A DNA stretch of 64,000 nucleotides from Alnus glutinosa (GCF_958979055.1 NC_084888.1:34715804-34779803); one strand, 5' to 3'. Positions 11,649-24,612 are shown, numbered from the stretch's first letter. The notes: generated by a model from the letters alone, not told the origin. A program made the numbers and translations.

Positions 11649-11817
11649 TGATCTCGACTCCCGGAACGATCACGAAACTGAAACAGATGACAGGTTTAAG
11701 ATGGTAATTTCATAGAATTTGGTTCCTTGCTCACGAACAAGACAGAGAATCTTATTAAGGTTGAAACTTGAAGGCTTGAAGCATTTGAAAAAGTCGACTC
11801 TTTCTTTTTCATGAAAT

Positions 11818-11825
11818 GACTTTCA
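11818..11825 (-). promoter_or_regulatory. Weak heat-shock-element half (TTCATGAA) near HSP70-A
   Basis: TTCATGAA fits two inverted HSE units (TTCnnGAA). The third expected unit is imperfect, and the same place in copies B, D and E reads AACATGAA or is otherwise changed. It also lies downstream of the conserved TATA-like block. I saw no complete three-unit HSE near any copy. Confidence 0.2.
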
Positions 11826-11906
11826 TTCTTTTCTAAAGCAAATTAGGAGGTTGCTTTACCCCTTCTCCTTTTTGACGGTGTGTGTCTAATTATTGCAGTG
11901 TCGTGG

Positions 11907-11919
11907 CTTTATTTAAATC
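11907..11919 (-). promoter_or_regulatory. Conserved TATA-like block of HSP70-A
   Basis: On the minus strand this reads GATTTAAATAAAG, about 260 bp upstream of the ATG. The same block stands at a similar distance upstream of B, D and E (247-273 bp) and in the 7.6-kb relic. Conservation in a region where flanking bases drift supports a core-promoter role. Confidence 0.5.
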
Positions 11920-11969
11920 ATAAAAAAAAATGAGAGAAATTATTTTATAATTCATATAAGATTTATTAT

Positions 11970-13245
11970 TATTATTATTTTTTTTAAAAAAAAAATCATG
12001 TAAGATTATAATCTCTAATGGTGTATGAATTTATTACGTTGTAAAAAATTCTAAAATTTTAAAATAATGTTGTAAATGTTATAAAATTTGTTTTGGACTA
12101 TAAAATGATTCGTTTACGGTTTTCATTTCATTTAAAATGAAAAATCTCAGAAAAATAATGTTTGTTCATTGATTATTCGCATGATATTGAGTCTTGCAAT
12201 GCCTCCACTAACAAATAGAGTTTGACCCACTTGTGAAGAAAAGTGTTAAAATATTGATTTACTTTCTCCAATCAACTTCATTTTTTAAGATAAGTGACGA
12301 TTTAAAAATATACAAAGAATGAATCAATATACCTACTACCAAATATAGAAGCTCATTGACTAATTTATATTACATTACATTCACCATTTACCTAAGTTCA
12401 TACTAAAAATGGGTCATGCATGTTTTGATCATTACAAGCTATCCAATGGGTACTTTTTCATCTCGAGAGTTGTACCTACAGTTGTATAACAATTATTTAT
12501 CTTTCATCTTAGCTCTTTTACTCTCCGTGAGTATAAATGTTTTTTTGTTTTATACTTAATTTTCAATTAATTTGGACCGCAAACGCTTCACATGACACAT
12601 TATTCCCCCTTATAAGATGTGTGAAAATATGGTTACCTTTATGCTATTATTTGGTTTTCTTTTTTTATTGAATATTGTTATGATTACGCAAGAAAAGTAA
12701 AATTATGTGATAATTTGGTTATGTTTATGTTTATAATGCTACTTTTTTTGTTTTGATCGTGGCCATTTGTAAAATTCGTGTTCAATAGTATTCAGGAACT
12801 ATTCGTATTCGTATTCTTTCGCGCGAGTCACCTGTGATTCAGACTAGACGCGTGGGGAGGGAGGTTTCAAAAATCAGTGGGCAGAAACGACCTTTGTTGT
12901 GCGCGGGTGGTGATTATAATTATGAATCAGAATTTTGGAGGGGGTAGACAACCCACGGGGACTCCATCGTTTGCGCGGTCGTGCTTGGTTGTCGTCGTCT
13001 CGCTCCTTGCTGGCGCATCCGTTGTGCACAACACATATAACCCTGAAATCGTAACCCTCTCTCTCTCTCTCTCTCTCATGACGTTAGTTTATATATTGAA
13101 AGACATATCATTTCTGGTACAAAAGTTGATATATTGGAAGTAAGTGGTCATGACGTGTTTGATAAAATGTCCGAAAGATTATGTGTCTACTGTCCTGTTA
13201 TGACAATGCCGTAATCGTTTATGATAAATGTTATCTGCACTACGG
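11970..13245. other. Upstream region of HSP70-A, AT-rich
   Basis: It contains a short HSP70 scrap (listed separately) and a block (about 12010-12140) that also occurs upstream of HSP70-E near 41100-41210, marking it as part of the ancestral promoter region. A short (CT)n tract lies at 13053-13077. No gene is supported. Confidence 0.5.
12163..12208 (-). pseudogene. 46-bp scrap of HSP70 exon 2
   Basis: The plus strand reads GTTCATTGATTATTCGCATG and continues to GCAATGCCTCCA. This is the complement of the exon 2 segment coding for [14 protein letters not shown], with a few mismatches. The sequence on either side is not HSP70. It looks like filler copied in during break repair or a leftover of a larger deletion. 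Confidence 0.6.
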
Positions 13246-13248
13246 CTA

Positions 13249-14720
13249 TGTTCGTAGTTAGATCTTGACATGTCTTTTTTCTACTAGTACTGTGTGCAGA
13301 CGTTGCCTCCAGGCTCCAGCGGAGAGTATTGATGGGACTAAGCTGAAACAATCTGAGAAAGAATGAAATATGTTCGAACCGAAATTTTATTCAGGTCAGA
13401 CTGATCAATATATGAGATATGTGGCCTAGCTTTGAAGCCAAATCCAGTTTCAGCATTTGAACATTTTTGCTTCTCCACATCTTTGCAAACTTGGTTCATG
13501 GAGCAAGCCCAACAATAGAGGTGATGCCTAAGGGTTCGAGCGAAAGACCCACGCTTAGAAGACCTGTGCTTTGAAGACTTGGTGTTCGGAATACCCATGT
13601 TTAAAAGACCCACGCTCGGAAACCCACTGCTCAGATTCCTAGTGTACGGAAGATCCAGTTAAGTTTTCCGCTCCATTTATCTTGCTTCAGTCCGGTAGTC
13701 CTGTCTCGGTGTTCCAGTAATCTTGTCTGTTGGACTGGTGGTTCATGTAGCTTGCGGTTTCGGAGTTTTCTACTTTAAACCTTTTGTTCTCTGCAAGCCA
13801 ATGAATCTGGATTTGCTTCAGATGTTGATAGGCAATTTGACCGATCTCTCAGCTGGAAGGTGAGATGGTTGCCTTTGTATGTTTTTGCCCCTTAATTAAT
13901 TGGGTGTTGAAGCTCTCTTGGTAAAGTTGGCAGAGTTGGCGAGGAAGAAAGCAACTATATTGTGCGGATGAGTGGATTTTTGTCTTTTCCTTTTATTAAC
14001 CCTTGTATTGACAAGAAGGCCTCTCCTGTTGAAAGAAAAAAAAAAACCCACCCTCCTTTTTTGGTCGAAGAGAGAGAGAGAGAGACCCATTTTGTTGCTC
14101 TTTATTCATCAAATACAAAATCAGAGACCCATTTCTTTTCATTCTTTTTCAACAAATGCAAAGGAAACAGAGGAAGAGAGACCCATTTTTCTTCCTCTTC
14201 ATTAGCCGAAAACATATAGAGAAAGAAACCTTAACGTTCTCCCCTTAGAAACGAAACTTTCTCACACCAAGCTTCTTGCGTAGTACTTTGACGAGCACTA
14301 AGAAGAGAAAGAAATGCCAAGTGGTGAAGAAAGCGTGACTCAGATCAACAACGAGAATGATTTTGACTTTCACTTGACCCCACCAAGACTCAACCCAACT
14401 TTAGACTAATATAGGCAAGAAAAAGAATCTTCGCCTCTGTTGCTGGGCTTGCGTCAAGAACCAGCTTGCACAAATGTGGAGAAGCAAGAAGAAGAGGAAC
14501 ACGTTCCCACTGCCCTTAAATGATATCATGCAGGAAACCACAAAAGAAACTTTGCTTCATATAACTTTGAGTTAAAAACATTGCGTTTGAGTTAAAGGAA
14601 TTTTGGAACAATCTTAGCCGTCCATTAATTTACAACATCTGTGCTATAGTTTAAAACTATAGCACAGAAGTCGTATTCCGCAGGCGTGACACGAGATTTG
14701 GGGTCGTGTAACGATTCAAA
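13249..14720. repeat. Array spacer, copy 1 (between HSP70-A and B)
   Basis: This spacer is homologous to 19728-21960 and 32572-35880. Shared landmarks are TTAGATCTTGACATGTC, TCAGACTGATCAATATATG, ATGAATCTGGATT..TT, GAGAGACCCA and the ATG frame starting MP-GEESVTQINNEND. This copy has the uninterrupted form of the site that carries a 500-bp insertion in the other two copies, so it keeps the older arrangement. No complete gene was found. Confidence 0.75.
14314..14409 (+). pseudogene. Short unknown frame MPSGEESVTQINNENDFDF, array-spacer relic 1
   Basis: A 31-codon frame follows a purine-rich leader that looks like a plant 5' UTR (repeated GAGAGACCCA and GAAACGAAACTTTCTC). The same start occurs at 21311 (frame broken after about 20 codons by two extra bases) and at 34157 (92 codons, read into an inserted element). 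After the stop here, the reading frame continues open for a while (YRQEKESSPLLLGLRQEPACTN), suggesting the truncated 5' end of a gene. I do not recognise the protein. Confidence 0.35.
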
Positions 14721-15632
14721 ATTGATTTTTATTTTGATTTCTTATTATTTGATGGGAGAAATAAATTAGGTAAAAAGTTTTAATTGAGGGTCTCGAATCT
14801 AGCATATAAATAAAGAGTATGTATATTCTATCAATATGAGCCTGAAGGTACAATTAGGAATAGGTTAAAGATACTTCTCTACTAATTAATTTTTCAAGTT
14901 TTTGTTGCTGGTTCTTTAATTCACTTGAGCAAATATGGATGAATTTTATTCTGAATCTTTTTCCACTACATATTTTAGCATAATATTTATTTTGTATGCT
15001 AACACATAATATATATATATATATATATATATATTTATTTATTTATTTATCTTAAAAGCTTAAGTTGATAAGAGATTGTGAATTTCATCATTTAATTTCT
15101 ATTCTAATATTCTCCCTCAAGTGTTGGTACAAACTATTAGTCAACAAGTGAGACTCAACATATAAAATGTTCAATTTAAATGAGAGATACTCCCCTTTAT
15201 ATGTGGGTTCAAACTTTTCTTTAGTAACTGATTCGAATGCTTAATACATAAAATGTTTAATTCCAATGAGAGGTGAAGATAATGTTTGTACTCAAGAATT
15301 TTTTTCAAATACCATTTTAAATTACTAGTTATCTTAAAAACTTAAACTACTAAAAAAAAATAAAAAATAAAAAATTCAATAATTTAATTAATATTCTTAT
15401 CGCTATGAACTTGTTGCCCCGTTCTCTTCACTAGGTTAATATTCTGTTCCAATTTGAAAACTAACTAACCAAATTTCTTTTAATATTCCGTTCACATTTG
15501 ATAACAAAGTAAGAAAATTTGAACACACTACATAATTAACTATCATCAAAACACACTGGCAACAAAAATGCTCAAAATAATTCTGGATACATTTGCACTA
15601 ATAATTAAGGTGCTATAACGGACTCTAGTTTC
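14720..15632. other. 3' flank of HSP70-B
   Basis: An AT-rich flank repeated downstream of C1 (21900-22740) and E (35760-36548), including the block AAAACACACTGGCAACAAAA. It has a short (AT)n tract at about 15008-15034. No gene is supported. Confidence 0.6.
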
Positions 15633-18600
15633 CTAATTGTCATCTCCCTCCGCATGCTGGACACCTTCTAACAAATGAATCACCTGCTTAACAGCAGCTT
15701 CAATCTTCTCCTTACCATCAGTGTCAAGCTTTTCACCAATCTCCTTACCATTGAGAATGTTCCTCATTTTGTACGCATAGTTCTCCAGAGCTTCCTTGGC
15801 CCTAACGTTCTTCTTGTGCTCATCATCTTCAACTTTGTATTTCTCTGCGTCCTGTACCATCCTATGAATCTCTTGCGTGGATAGTGAAGCCTTGTAATTT
15901 GTAATTGTGATTTTGCAATTTACACCAGTAGTCTGCTCCACAGCAGAAACATTCAAGATACCATTGGCATCAATCTCAAAGCATACTTTAATTTTAGCGA
16001 AACCCTTGGGCGCTGCAGGAATGGGGGAAAGGTTAAATTCTCCCAACCAGTTGTTATCAATAACTCTTGCTCTCTCACCCTCATAAACTGAGAACAAAAC
16101 AGAAGTTTGGTAGTCATAGGTGGTGGTGTAGTTCTCCTCCATCTTGGTGGGAATGACGGTATTCCTCGGAATCACAACGGACATGTCACCTATAAGAACT
16201 TCCACCCCAAGGGACAGAGGGATGACATCCAAGAGAACAATGTTTTGAACTTTCTCATTACCCATACCGGCCATCTTTGCAGCATGAACAGCGGCTCCGT
16301 AAGCCACAGCTTCATCTGGGTTGATGCTCTTGTTAAGTTGCTTTCCATCAAACAAGTCTTGCAACAGTTCTTGCACCCTAGGAATTCTGGAAGAACCACC
16401 AGAAAGAACGACATCGTGGATTTCGCTCTTGTCCATCTTAGCATCAGTCAAACACTTCTCCACAAGCTCAATAGACTTCCTAAACAAGCCCATATTGAGT
16501 TCCGCAAATTTAGCACGAGTAATAATTGAGGAGAAATCAATACCATTATATAAAGAATCGACTTCAATGGTAGTCTCGGCTGTAGAAGAAAGAATTCTCT
16601 TCGCTCTTTCACAAGCAGTTCTCAACCTTCTTAAAGCTTTGGCATTTCCACTGATATCCACCTTGTGATCCCTCTTAAATATTTTAACGAAATGCTTTAA
16701 CATTCTGTTATCAAAGTCCTCACCTCCGAGACGAGTGTTTCCAGCAACAGCCTTTACTTCAAAATTACAATCGTCAATGGTAAGAAGTGAGACATCTGTA
16801 GTGCCACCACCCAAATCAAAGATCAACACATTTCTCTTACCAATGTCTACCTTGTCAAAACCGTAACAAATGGCTGCGGCCGTTGGTTCGTTGATTATCC
16901 TCATGACATTGAGACCTGCAATGCCTCCAGCATCCTTTGTGGCCTTACGCTGTGAGTCATTGAAATAGGCAGGGACAGTGACTACAGCATTGCTCACGGT
17001 TGTGCCAAGATAAGCCTCTGCAATCTCACGCATATATTTTATGACCATAGATGAGATTTCTTCTGCAGCAAAATGCTTCTCTTCACCCTTATAAGTGACA
17101 ACAATCATAGGTTTGTCGATAGGACCTTCAATGACCTTAAATGGCCAGCGCTTGATATCATTTTGAACTAAGGAATCACTAAATCTCATACCAATCAACC
17201 GCTTTGCATCTGTAAAATAAGAGAAAAATGATAAAATGATTCAAGAGGCCTAAAGTAGGAGTATCAAATCTCAATATTTATGAGATTTAAATAGGCATTA
17301 CCTTCTTTTCTTTTCTTTTTTTCTTTTTCTTTTTCTTTTTTCTTTTTTAACTAATAAATTGTTATGGTGGCACAGGATCATATTTAGGATTTGAAAATGA
17401 ACTTGTGCAGTTAGTAGGTTCCATATGCCTCTAAAAAGTAAAAACTATATATATAAAACAATCGGCATATTAAGAATTGGAATGAAAGAGTAGCTATGTG
17501 GCACAAGATCAATGCGTAACCTCATTGGAAAAAATAAAAAAATTTATTTGTCCAATTTTATCAAGAAGTAATTTATTTTTATCAAGATCATCGACTTTTT
17601 GGGTCAAGATCGTCTAGCAGACAATCTGTTGTAAGTTTATTTTATTTTTTATTAAATCTATAACAAAACAATCATATAAGATCAGAAAGTCATTTCAATA
17701 TTTCCTAAGAGATCGCTTGAAATGTTTTTCACCTGTTGATTGAGTTTGAATTAAAAATGGACATCTAGATTTATGTTATGTGAATGATTTCATAGACATA
17801 GAATGGGATAATTTGTGAGGTTTTAAAGGAATCTAGACTATTTAAATTCGTTAAAGAGAACTTAAATATTTTCAAACACAAGGTTTGAAATTAATTTTCT
17901 ACATACCTTCTCATTATGCTTAAATAGAAAATATTACAACCCTAGAGGTGAAAATAAATAAATAAAAATATATATGGTAATCAAATTTGCCATCAATTAC
18001 AATCAATACTCTAAAAAGTAATTATTGTATAAGGTAAGTATAAATTCATAACATGTACTCTAAAATAAGAAAAATATCCTACCATATATATTATATATTT
18101 TAATATTCATATCTACTCCGCCTAAAATTCCATTTTCATATCAATTTATAACTAATCACCTTTCACCTCTTCCTCTTTTTACTTTTTTTTTTTTTTCCCC
18201 AGAAAAACCCTGTATATAATCTAGTCTAAATTACTGTTTATTTTATTTTATATATATATATATATAGCCTTTCACTGTTTTACTTAAACCCTGAGACTTC
18301 TGATTTCACGAATTAAAATCCTAAACCTTCATATATAGATTAAATATGTTCCTTTCGTCCAATTTGAACACATTTAGACGCCAATGAGCACAAATTGGCA
18401 CACCCTTGACAAGCACGCGCCATTGACAATAAAGCCTAGTGTTTCTTTTTGTTTTCTTTTTTGGTTTACTGTGTGTCACATAGGAAGAGGAAAGAGAAGG
18501 AAAGAAAAGAAAAAAAAAAAGTGAGAGATTACCAAAGATAGAGTTAGTGGGATTCCTGGCCACCTGATTCTTGGCAGCATCACCGACCAAACGCTCTTTG

Positions 18601-18746
18601 TCATTGAAGGCAACATAAGACGGCGTCGTCCTGTTGCCCTGATCGTTCACTATTATCTCAACTCGATCATTCTGCCACACTGCCACGCACGAGTACGTGG
18701 TCCCCAGATCAATCCCAATCGCTGGCCACTCTCCTTCGCTGGCCAT
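15633..18746 (-). CDS. HSP70-B: HSP70 with shortened lid (two exons)
   Basis: Exon 1 is 18533-18746 and exon 2 is 15633-17209; the intron at 17210-18532 is GT-AG and splits DAKRLIG as in copy A. The 596-aa product keeps [41 protein letters not shown] and the linker. It has MRFSD where the others have RRFSD, and AICYGFDK in place of AIGYGLDK. The C-terminus stops at [11 protein letters not shown], so about 25 residues including the CNPII motif of the lid are gone as well as EEVD. Comparison with C1, whose end is nearly the same, suggests this shorter end arose before B and C1 separated. It should still bind ATP, while lid function is doubtful. Confidence 0.86.
17210..18532 (-). other. Intron of HSP70-B
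   Basis: Homologous along most of its length to the introns of D (29880-31424) and, in part, E (38207-39445), sharing blocks such as CGGCATATTAAGAATTGGAA. It contains T-rich and (AT)n tracts. It has no inserted element, so it shows the pre-insertion state of intron D. Confidence 0.7.
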
Positions 18747-19018
18747 TCTCGACGTCTGGAATCACGTACGTAAATGATGTAGATGAAGGAAGACTCTGAG
18801 TCAACGATCACGAAAGTGAAGTAGATGACAGGTTGAAGATGGTCATTTTATAGAATTTGTTTCCTTGCTCACGAAGCAGACAGAGTATCTTATCGTGCTA
18901 AAGGGTTTGAAAAAAGTTGCCTCTTTAACATGAAATGACTTTCATTCGTTTCTAAAGCAAATACGAAAGCTACTTTATCTCTTTCTCTTTGACAGTGTGT
19001 AGGTGTCTAATCTCGTAG

Positions 19019-19031
19019 CTTTATTTAAATC
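19019..19031 (-). promoter_or_regulatory. Conserved TATA-like block of HSP70-B
   Basis: The same GATTTAAATAAAG block, 273 bp upstream of the ATG. The flanking sequence up to about 19100 is shared with copy D. Confidence 0.5.
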
Positions 19032-19727
19032 ATAAATAAATGGAGAGAAATTATTTTATAATCTCTAATAGTGTATATGTTTAGTATCCAGATCCACTTT
19101 AGTTCATTAGAGCCGGTTGATGGCTAGGATCTCTTTGAAGATCAAGGCTATCAACCGGCCACGTACTCAAGAAAAAAGAAAAACTCTAAATTAATCCCAT
19201 CCAGCCTATCTTCTGTCCTTTCTTTCATTTCTTCCACCGCTCCCATTTCTCCCACGTTCCTCGGCTCTCTCCAGCGGACTCATGAAAAAGTTGAAAGGCT
19301 TCTGCTTCTTCAGGATTCAGATTTTTGGCATAACCATCAACAACCGTATTGTTAAGAAATCAAATTCTTCTCAAACAGCATATCAAAAGCTTTACGGGCA
19401 GAAGAGAGTGGGCAGTACCTTGACCTCTTAGTAGAGAGAGCCAGAGGATATATGCACCGGTAAACTATGTTGGAAATATAAAGATGTGAAACTACATAAA
19501 GTTGAAGAAATAAGAAAAATAAATACTGTATAAAAAAAATATTGGACAAAAAGGTGAATCTAAATCTATCTTTTAGATAAATATTGTCTCTTACTTAATC
19601 AACAAGTTTTGCGAATGTAAATCTTTTTCTCTCATGACGTTAGTTTATATATTATATCATTTCTTATACAAAAGTTGATAAATTGGAAGTCAGTGATCAT
19701 GAAGTGTTTGATAAAATATCCGAAAGA

Positions 19728-21960
19728 CTATGTTCATAGTTAGATCTTGACATGTCTTTTTTCTACTACTACTGTGTGCAGACGTTGCTACCAGGCTCCA
19801 GCGGAGAGTATTGATGGGACTAAGCTGAAACAACCTGAGAGAGAATGAAATAAATATGTTCGAACAGAAATTTTATTCAGGTCAGACTGATCAATATATG
19901 CTATATGTGGCCTAGCTTTAAATTCAAATCCAGTTTCAGCATTTGAACATTTTTGCTTCTGGGTTTGTTTGGAATACATTTTTGCTAGTTTAGGTTGATA
20001 TTTAGAAATGCCTCTAATCCAATTTAATTATCAGAATTTTAATTTGTGGAAACTGCATTTGCAAGCAATCCAACTGGAAAGAACGGCTAGAAACACTTGG
20101 AAAAGTAATTACCAAATCTGTTTTTGTAATTTACTTCAGTATCATAACATTCAAGCAAATAAAAGATTCATATCCTCTCACTACAAGAATTTTGGTATTT
20201 AGCGACGACAAAACGATGATGCTAAAAATTCAAAAGTCGCCGATAATAGGTCATAACAATTGCTAGCTCCATCTAGAAAGGTTACAGCAACGACCTCGAT
20301 GTCGCCACTAATAGCGTAAGGACTTAAACTTCATCGTGGATATTGAGTTATCAGCAATGACCCATGGTCGGGGCGGATAACTTTGTACTGCTTTTATATA
20401 TATCAAAACGTCGTCGTTTTAAACACAAAGTTGTCTTCTCGTGGTTTCCTGTTTGACACTATTTAAGGGTAGTGTCTTGCTTCTCCACATCTCTGCAAAC
20501 TTGGTTCTTGGAGCAAGCCCAACAATAGAGGTGACGCCTCAGGGGTCGAGCGAAAGACTCATGCTTAGAAGACCTGTGCTTTGAAGACCCGGTGTTCGGA
20601 ATACCCATGCTTAAAAGACTCACGCTCGGAAACCCACTGCTCGGAATTCCCGGTGTATGGAAGATCCAGTTCAGTTTTCCTCCCTATTTATCTTGCTTCA
20701 GTCCGGTAGTCCCGTCTTGGTGTTCCAGTAATCTCGTCTTGTGGTTCATGCAGCTTGCATTTTTGGAGTTTTCTACTCTAAACCTTTTGTTCTCTGCAAG
20801 ACAATGAATCTGGATTCGCTTCAGATGCTGATAGGCAATTTGACCGATCTCTCAGCCGGAAGGTGAGATGGTTGTCTTTGTATGTTTTTGCCCTTTAATT
20901 GGGTGTTGAAGGCTCTTGGTAAAGTTGGCTGAGTTGGCGAGGGAGAGAGAAACTATTGTGTAGAGGAGTGGATCGATTTTTGTCTTTTCCTTTTATTAAC
21001 CCCTGTATTGACAAGAAGACCTCTCCTATTCAAAGAAAAAAAACCCACCCTCCTTTGTTGGTCGAAGAGCTAGAGAGAGACCCAATTTGTTACTCTTTAT
21101 TCATCAAATACAAAATCAAAATGCAATTTCTTTCCGTTCTTTATCAACAAATACAAAGGAAATAGAGGAAGCGAGATCCATTTTTCTTCCTCTTCATTTG
21201 CCGAAAATAGAGAGAGAAAGAAACCTGAACGTTCTCCTCTTAGAAACAAAACTTTCTCAGACCAAGCTTCTTGTGTAGTAATTTGACGAGCACTAAGAAG
21301 AGAAAGAAATGCCAGGTGGTGAAGAAAGCGTGACCCAGATCAACAACGAGAATGATATTTTGACTTTCACTTGACTCCACCAAGACTCAACCCAACCTCA
21401 GACTAATATGGGCAAGAAGAAGAATCTTCGTCTCTGTTGCTGAGCTTGCGTCAAGAACCAGCTTGCACAGATGTGGAGAAGCAAGAAGAAGAGGAACACA
21501 TTCCCACTGCCATTAAACAGCATCAAGCAGGAAACCACAAAAGAAAAATGTTTGCTTCAGATAACTTTGAGTTAAAAACGATTGCGTTTGAGTTAAGAGA
21601 ATTTTGGAACAATCTTACCTGTTCATTAATTTACAACATCTGCGTTGTAGTTTAAAACTACAGCACAAAAGCCGAATCCCACATGCGAGACACAAGATTT
21701 GGGGGATACATTCCAAGGCAAACGTCTTGCAATGATTTGGTAATTTATATTAAATAAAGAATTATTGGGAGAGTTGAAATCAAAATTGATTTTTATTTTT
21801 ATTTTTACTTACAAAAAAAAATTGATTTTTATTTTGATTTCTAGTTATTTGATGGGAGAAATAATCAGGTAAAAAGTTTTAATTGAGGGTCTCAAATCTA
21901 GCATATAAATAAAGAGCATGTATATTCTATCAAAATCAACGTAATGGTACAATTAGGTAT
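19728..21960. repeat. Array spacer, copy 2 (between HSP70-B and C1)
   Basis: Homologous to spacers 1 and 3. Relative to spacer 1 it has an insertion at about 19961-20474, bounded by the direct repeat TTGCTTCT. The insertion has two parts. The first, 19961-20178, is a copy of sequence also seen at 49650-49870; the second is a short CACTA-like element. Spacer 3 carries the same insertion. The frame starting at 21311 is broken here. Confidence 0.75.
20179..20474. mobile_element. Short CACTA-like element in array spacer 2
   Basis: It begins CACTACAAGAATTTTGG, ends AAGGGTAGTG and is flanked by TCT on both sides, a 3-bp duplication of CACTA type. The inverted match is limited to the outermost bases. 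The interior has several GTCGTCG / CGACGAC motifs. The same element is at 33028-33323, shared by duplication of the surrounding spacer. Confidence 0.5.
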
Positions 21961-22739
21961 AGGTTGGAGATAGTGCCTCTCTACTAAATTATTTTTCAGG
22001 TTTTTGTTTCTGATTCTTTAATTCGCTTCAACAAATATGGATAAAGGTTATTTTGAATCTTTTTCCACTACATATTTTAGCATAATATTTATTTTGTATG
22101 CTAACACGTAATTTTATTCTCTATTTATCTCAAATGTTTAAGTTGATAAGAGATGGTGAATTTCATTATTTAATTCGCATTCTAAAATTCTTCCTCAAGT
22201 GTCGGCACAAACTCTTTGTCAACAAGTGAGACTCAACACGTGAAATGTTCAATTTAAATGAGAGATACTCTTCTTCATGTGTGAATTTAAACTTTTCTTT
22301 AGTAATTAATACTGATGGTTAACACGTAAAATGTTCAATTCAAATAAGGTGAATTATGAAAATAATGTTTGTACTTAAGACTTTTGTTTAAATACCATTT
22401 TAAATTACTAGTTATCTTAAAAACTTAAAATAATAATATAAAAAAAAATCAATAATTTAATTAATATTCTTACCGCTAGCAACTTGTTTCCCCGTTCTCT
22501 TCACTAGGTTAATATTCCGTTCAAATATTTAATAAAGATAAATACAAAAGGGTATAGAGTTTGATAACTAACTAACCAAGTTTCTTTTAATATTCCGATC
22601 ACATTTGATAACAGAGTAAGAAAATTTGAACACTACACATAATTAACTGTCATCAAAACACACTGGCAATAAAAATGCTCAAAATAAGTCTGGATGCATT
22701 TGCACTGATAATTATGGTGCTATAACGGACTCTAGTGTC
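21961..22739. other. 3' flank of the HSP70-C1 remnant
   Basis: AT-rich sequence homologous to the flanks of B and E, ending with the shared block AAAACACACTGGCAATAAAA and GATAATTATGGTGCTATAAC. No gene is supported. Confidence 0.6.
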
Positions 22740-23113
22740 CTAATTGTCATCTCCCTTCGCATGCTGGACACCATCTAACAAATCAATGATCACTTGCTTA
22801 ACAGCAGCGCCAAGCTTTTCACCAATCTCCTTACCATTGAGAATGTTCCTCATTTTGTAAGCATAGTTCTCCGAAGCTTCCTTGGCCCTAACCTTCTTTT
22901 TGTGCTCATCATCTTCAACTTCGTATTTCTCTGCGTCCTGTACCATCCTATGAATCTCTTGCGTGGATAGTGAAGCTTTGTAATTTGCAATTGTGATTTT
23001 GCAATTTACACCAGTAGTTTGCTCCACAGCAGAAACATTCAAGATACCATTGGCATCTATCTCAAAGCATACTTTTATCTTAGCAACACCCTTGGGTGCT
23101 GCAGGAATGGGGG
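22740..23113 (-). pseudogene. HSP70-C1: 3' end of an HSP70 gene, fused to C2
   Basis: Only the last part of exon 2 remains, from PAAPKG through [17 protein letters not shown] to HAKGDDN-stop. An internal deletion (KLGAAVKQVI where B has [18 protein letters not shown]) is also present. At about 23113 the coding sequence stops inside PIPAAP and continues straight into the 3' flank and stop codon of a second copy, C2. The junction has the 3-bp microhomology GGA. The end is very like that of HSP70-B. Confidence 0.85.
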
Positions 23114-23646
23114 ACTCTAATTGTCATCATCAAAATAATGATGTCCATATGTCTTTGCAATGATGGGATTGCAGATTAACTCAAGTCCAATCAGCTTGTC
23201 CTCAAACGCATCTGCCTCCGCATGCTGGATACCATCTAACCACTCAATCATGTGCTTAATAGCAAGCTTTAATCTTCTTCTTACCAGCAGCGTCAAGCTT
23301 ATTACCAATCTCCTTATCATTGACAATGTTCCTCATTTTGTAGGCATAGTTCTCCAAAGCTTCCTTAGCCCTAACCTTCTTCCTGTGCTCATCATCTTCA
23401 ACTTTGTATTTCTCTACGTCCAGGACCATCCTATGAATCTCTTCTGTGGATAGTGAATCCTTGTAATTTGTAATCGTGATATTGTAACTTAAGCCAGAGG
23501 TCTGCTCCACGGCAAAAACATTCAAGATACCATTGGCATCAATCTCAAAGCGTACTTTAGTATGAGTGACACCCTTGAGTGTAGTAGGAATAGGGGAACG
23601 CCTAAATCCTCCCAACCAGTTGTTATCCATAACTCTTGCTCTCTCA

Positions 23647-24577
23647 AAAACCTTCTTAGCATTGAGGAGAGAGACTCTCTCGCGTGCGCCTGTTTCTGGT
23701 TACAAGCTTGAAATCTGCTGTTCGCCGGGAAGGGGGGCTTGTTCGCCTCCCTTCCCTGGTGGTGTTTTTTGTTTCCCCCATGGTGTCTTCCATGGTGATG
23801 GGTTTTGTTCTCCCAGCCGTTTAGGCTGTGGAGTTTGTGTCCTCCGAGTCATCCGGGCTCTGGAGCTTTGTGTTTATTTATGTTTGGTTTTTCTTTCTTT
23901 TCGTCTTCTCTGGCAGGAGGTTCTTCCCAAGGCGTCCGGCGGGGTGCTTTGTCTTCGTTTTTGTCTCGCTGGTGGAGGGCATTAGTGCCTAATCTGTCTA
24001 TTCTTTGGATGCTAGATCTACGCTTAGCCATCGGCTTTCTAGAGACACGCGCCGCTCAAACGGGTTCGCCGGCGTCGTCTTGTCCCGCTGCTGTTTGTTC
24101 CGGTCGTCGGGATCATTGGTGACCGGCGCGTGATCGTCACGCGCCAGTGAAGTTTTCTCTTCGTCGAGAGCGTGGAGGTCTCGTTCCGGCGTTTTTTCGC
24201 CGGGCAAAGGTGGTGGCCGGGCACTGGTGGACTGATCTGATGGTTGGCGGTTACGGGGGTGGCGCGTGTTGTACACGCGCCGGTCTCCGGTGAGGACAGT
24301 GTTATTCCTCCGACGTGTTGAGTTGAATTTGTTGCTTAGATGTGTTTGTGCATTCTCTTGTTACTAAGTACAATTGCCTATGTATGGCTCAGGTTTTACT
24401 AGAATTTTTCTTTGTTAGGGGGCTTATTGTAATTTTAGTGAAATTTGAGTTTCCACATATGTAATTGTTTTTTAAGTCAGATCCTTCTGGCTTAAGAGTG
24501 TGTGGGGGGTATGTCCCTCATTGCTCATAATGTAGCCCTTGGGCATTTTAGATCCTAAATAGCACATGCTATTTGTT

Positions 24578-24606
<29 letters not shown>
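23647..24606 (+). mobile_element. About 1-kb non-autonomous LINE-like retroposon, copy R1
   Basis: A 960-bp insertion ends in about 30 A and is flanked by the perfect 16-bp duplication AACTCTTGCTCTCTCA (23631-23646 and 24607-24622). It is GC-rich and has no credible protein frame. About 80 bp from the 5' end is a GGGAAGGGGGGC / GCCTCCCTTCCC stem (23726-23757). The 3' part has TTAAGTCAGATCCTTCTG, shared with copy R3. Precise duplication and the long A tail indicate target-primed insertion by LINE machinery and a fairly recent event. Confidence 0.85.

Positions 24607-24612
<6 letters not shown>

Noticed and set aside
23566-24276. Several GC-rich frames of 60-139 codons in retroposon R1
   Set aside because: Open by composition only; they overlap in several frames on both strands, and R2 and R3 do not keep them.
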